The position numbers were made by a program, and so were the translations under genes. A DNA stretch of 64,000 nucleotides. Source: Casuarina equisetifolia (taxonomy: Eukaryota; Streptophyta; Magnoliopsida; Fagales; Casuarinaceae). Below, piece after piece: positions 60,701 to 64,000 of the stretch. Under the pieces are notes generated by a model. The model was not told the DNA's origin. It did no database searches and was given only the letters and a program-made list of their open reading frames with translations. The stretch covers positions 9,347,931-9,411,930 of the forward strand of contig CM052357.1 of assembly GCA_028551475.1 (NCBI GenBank), written 5' to 3'. Numbering within the stretch: position 1 is the stretch's first letter; each line of letters begins with the position of its first letter.

Positions 60701-63041
60701 TAATGGGTATTCAGGGTATAATCAAATTCACATTGCACCAGAAGATCAAGAGAAAACCACTTTCACTTGTCCTTATGGTACCTTTGCTTTTAGAAGAATG
60801 TCCTTTGGTCTTTGTAATGCACCAACCACTTTTCAGAGATGCATGATGGCCATTTTTTCTGATATGGTTGAAAAATTCATTGAGATTTTCATGGATGATT
60901 TTTCTATATTTGGTTCATCATTTGACATTTGTTTAGATAATTTAGCAAGGGTCTTACAAAGGTGTGAGGAGACTAACCTTGTTTTGAATTGGGAAAAGTG
61001 TCATTTTATGGTGCAGGAAGGAATAGTGCTTGGACATAAGATATCTAAAAAAAGATTAGAGGTTGATCGAGCTAAAGTGGAGGTCATTACAAAACTGCCC
61101 CCACCAACATCAGTGAAACTTGTTAGAGGCTTTTTAGGGCATGTAGGATTCTATAGGCGATTCATAAAAGATTTTTCTAAAATCGCTAGACCTCTTTCAA
61201 GTTTGTTGGTTAAAGATGTGAAATATAACTTTTCTGATGAATGCTTGCAGGCTTTTAACACTTTAAAGGAAAAGTTAATATCAACACCAATCATGGCAGC
61301 ACCAGAATGGGACTTACCTTTTGAGCTAATGTGTGATGCTAGTGATTTTGCAGTAGGAGTTGTTTTGGGACAACGGAATAATGGGGTTTTTCAAACCATT
61401 TACTATGCCAGTCAAACCTTGTCAGGTGCACAATTGAATTATTCAACAATAGAAAAAGAACTTTTGGCAGTAGTATTTGCTTTTGATAAATTTTGTTCTT
61501 ATCTAATTGGTTTCAAAGTTATTGTTTATTCTGACCATTCTGCTCTTAAGCATCTACTTGAAAAGAAAGAATCAAAACCTAGGTTAATAAGGTGGATTCT
61601 CTTGCTACAAGAGTTCGATTTGGAGATCAAGGATAAGAAAGGGACCAAAAATCTAGTTGCAGATCATTTGTCCAGAATTCCCAATCTAAAGGAAGAAGAT
61701 CAACCGATTATGGAAGAATTTCCCCACGAAAATATTTTTGCGCTCCAATCCATCCAAATTCCCTGATATGCTGATTTTGTCAATTATTTGGTAAGTAATG
61801 TTCTTCCTCCTGAAATGTCATATCAACAAAGAAAAAGATTCTTTTCTGACCTCAAACATTATTTTTGGGAAGAGCCTTTCTTGTTTAAAGTATGTGTAGA
61901 CCAGGTTATAAGGAGATGTGTTCCTGAGGAAGAGATGGCTAGTAACCTACACCATTGTCATGCTAGAGAAGCTGGTGGTCATTTTGGTGCCACTAGAACT
62001 GCAGCTAAGGTTTTACAATCTTGATTTTATTGGCCTACACTTTTTAGAGATGCATATTCATATGTAGTTGCATGTGATCAATGTCAAAGAATTGGGAATA
62101 TTTCTAGAAAACATGAGATGCCTCTAAACAATGATGTTGTGTGTGAGTTATTTGATGTTTGGGGTATTGACTTCATGGGACCCTTTCTACCTTCTTATGG
62201 AAATATGTATATTTTGGTGGCTGTTGAGTATGTGTCTAAGTGAGTAGAAGCAGTAGCATTGCCTATAAATGATGCTAAGGTTGTGGTTAAATTCTTAAAG
62301 AAAAATATTTTTACCCGTTTTGGCACCCCTAGGGCAATCATAAGTGATAGAGGGATCCATTTTTGCAACAAACATTTTGAAGCACTTTTGGGTAAGTATG
62401 GGGTTACCCATAAGATTGCTACCCCTTATCACCCTCAGACTAGTGGTCAAGTTGAGATATCAAATAGGGAAATTAAGAGAATTTTGGAAAAAACTGTGAA
62501 TGCCTCAAGAAAAGATTGGTCAATGAAACTTGATGATGCACTTTGGGCCTATAGAACGGCATTCAAAAGACCAATTGGAATGTCTCCTTTTAAGCTAGTG
62601 TTTGGGAAGGCTTGTCGTCTACCAATAGAATTAGAGCATAAAGCATATTAGGCTTTGAAATTTTTGAACTTTGATATGCAGTCTACAGGTGAAACTCGAT
62701 TGTTGCAGCTGAATGAATTGCAGAAATTACGAGATGAGGCCTACGAAAATGCCATAATATACAAGGAGCGGACAAAAAGATGGCATGACAAACACATATT
62801 AAGAAGAGAGTTTGTGGTTGGCCAAAAAGTATTACTTTATCACTCTCGTCTTAAATTGTTTCCAGGTAAATTGCGGTCTCGATGGTCTGGCCCTTTCATA
62901 GTCACTAAGGTATTCCCATATGGAGCAATAGAAGTTGCAAATGACACCCAAGGCACGTTTAAGGTGAATGGTCAGCGTTTGAAGCCCTACTTTGAGGGAG
63001 TCAATATGCAAAAGACTACCATTGATCTTCTTCCTCCTTGA
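57798..63041 (+). pseudogene. Athila-like gag-pol polyprotein, one frame with 13 in-frame stops
   Basis: One frame stays readable over 5.24 kb (1748 codons including the end stop). In order: gag core (about 58100-58440), zinc knuckle CDHCGGGHASIEC (58698-58736), protease DLGASINLMP (about 59555-59585), reverse transcriptase (about 60450-61100, with FMDD intact), RNase H (about 61320-61700, MCDAS), and integrase with HHCC finger (61950-62090) and D,D,E core (near 62168, 62346 and 62470). Premature stops lie at 57996, 58236, 58366, 58420, 59292, 59823, 59956, 60390, 60534, 61764, 62022, 62241 and 62649. No frameshift was needed anywhere. The first catalytic Asp of the reverse transcriptase is Asn (LNGYSGY). 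The reading ends at the TGA at 63039-63041. Confidence 0.9.
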
Positions 63042-64000
63042 GTAGCAACATTGAAGATAGTTTGGCTGAAAACTATAAAGCAAGCACTTTTTGGGAGGCA
63101 ACCCAAGCATTTTATTGGTTCTTTTGTTGAAAATTTTGTCACCACCATCTCCTCAAAGCTTTCTATGGCTATCACCTACAATCAAGGGAGTTTTCTCATT
63201 CCTATTTTACCTTTATTTTTTCTTTATTTCTTTTTACATTGAGGACAATGCTCCATTCAAGTTTGGGGGTGGGAAAATAAATCTTTTCTTGCTAAATCTA
63301 ATTGAATTTTTCTCATGTCATGATTAAACCCTTTGTTTTGAATTCTTAGTAATTCTTAGGAAGATGTAGATTCTGTTCAAACCTACAATTGTGATATGAG
63401 TTAAGTGTGATTCTGATTATGTTGATCCATTTATTAAACACTAAAAGTCCTTCATTTTTGAAATTGTGTATATTTCTAGAGAACATTCATGTGAAGTATG
63501 TGATTTTCTTAGATCTCACCCGGATCTTAGAATTTGCTTGATTTCCTCTTGAGGCGAAATCCTAAGTTGCATCTAATTGAGAAAATGATTTAGGCCATTC
63601 TTTGGATCGTTTGAGCCTTTCAAGCCAACCCTATTTATTTATCCTAGTCACCCCGCTGAGCCTTGATTTATATTTATTTTTTTATTTTGACACCCACATA
63701 TATATACCTTTGAGCCTTTGATAAATTATCTTTTCGTCCCGCACCCTTGAACATGTTGATTTTTAGGACATAAGTCTATTTGAGTGAAAGAGAAGTCGAG
63801 GGGAAGGATGTTATATGGGAAGGATATTAATTGCAATGATTATGTAGCATAATATGTTACTTTTGTGAATGCAAAAAAAAAAAGAAAAAAAAAAGAAAAA
63901 GAAAGGAAATGCAACATTTGTCTAAGAATGGAATTCTCTTATTGCTTATTGTCAAATTCAAGCCACTCAAGGTTTAGAAATTGACTTTTGCATAGTAGTT
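63042..64000 (+). other. 3' non-coding part of the Athila-like element
   Basis: No env-like ORF is visible. The phrase ttgaggacaatgc...aagtttgggggtggg (63239-63275) is of a kind often seen downstream of pol in Athila-type elements. An A-rich run occurs at about 63872-63905. The 3' LTR was not reached. Confidence 0.6.

Larger units (their letters stand above)
56150..64000 (+). mobile_element. Athila-like Ty3/gypsy retrotransposon, truncated by window edge
   Basis: The order is: 5' LTR (about 56150-57564), primer-binding site (57571-57588), gag-pol (57798-63041), then non-coding 3' DNA to the window end. The reverse transcriptase is of the Athila type ([20 protein letters not shown], then [16 protein letters not shown]). 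The primer site complements tRNA-Asp, as in Athila. No chromodomain follows the integrase. The 3' LTR lies outside the window. The coding region carries many stops, so the element cannot move by itself. Confidence 0.9.

Noticed and set aside
57798..63041. Stop-codon readthrough or a reassigned code in the gypsy polyprotein
   Set aside because: All three stop codons occur, always in a dead retrotransposon, while the neighbouring host genes use the standard code. Mutational decay explains it.

Overview
The window is nuclear DNA of a flowering plant, almost certainly a eudicot. Genes are split by GT-AG introns rich in T, intergenic DNA is AT-rich, and decayed Ty1/copia and Athila-type Ty3/gypsy retrotransposons fill both ends. 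Grapevine (Vitis) is my best guess from the general look of the sequence, but nothing here proves the species. No prokaryotic, organellar or CRISPR-like content was seen.

Layout. 1-4730: a decayed minus-strand LTR element running off the left edge, followed by a 654-bp tandem array built from the LTR end plus its flank. 5813-18875: a 17-exon plus-strand gene for a secreted GH51 alpha-L-arabinofuranosidase (675 aa, ASD1/ARAF type). 20705-23950: a 4-exon minus-strand gene for a membrane RING-H2 E3 ubiquitin ligase (334 aa). 24.0-27.5 kb: gene-poor. 27531-31588: two tandem minus-strand copies of the plastid ribosomal protein gene PSRP5 (158 and 151 aa). 33241-40801: a 14-exon minus-strand gene for the nuclear-pore WD40 protein ALADIN (450 aa), with one probable U12-type AT-AC intron and one GC-AG intron. 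41.7-42.4 kb: copia remnant. 43325-44641: an uninterrupted PORR-domain organelle RNA-binding protein gene (438 aa). 44.7-47.3 kb: possible further exons. 47814-49132: a frameshifted DC1-domain pseudogene. 50.3-55.9 kb: a decayed second copy of the DC1/PORR block, split by a copia element. 56150-64000: an Athila-like gypsy element with its whole gag-pol in one frame broken by many stop codons. It runs off the right edge.

How it fits together. The five functional gene families are ordinary housekeeping genes: cell-wall arabinan turnover, ER/endomembrane ubiquitination, plastid translation, nuclear transport, and organelle intron splicing. They do not form a pathway. From memory, ALADIN and PSRP5 are also neighbours in Arabidopsis (chromosome 3), so that part looks like conserved microsynteny with a local PSRP5 duplication added. 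Exon boundaries were derived by hand from splice signals, reading phase and family conservation, and every multi-exon model closes in frame. I found no clearly new biological system. The most rewarding points are the AT-AC and GC-AG introns flanking one ALADIN exon, the duplicated and eroded PORR/DC1 block with possible extra exons, the LTR-derived 654-bp array, and the transition-type decay of the Athila element.
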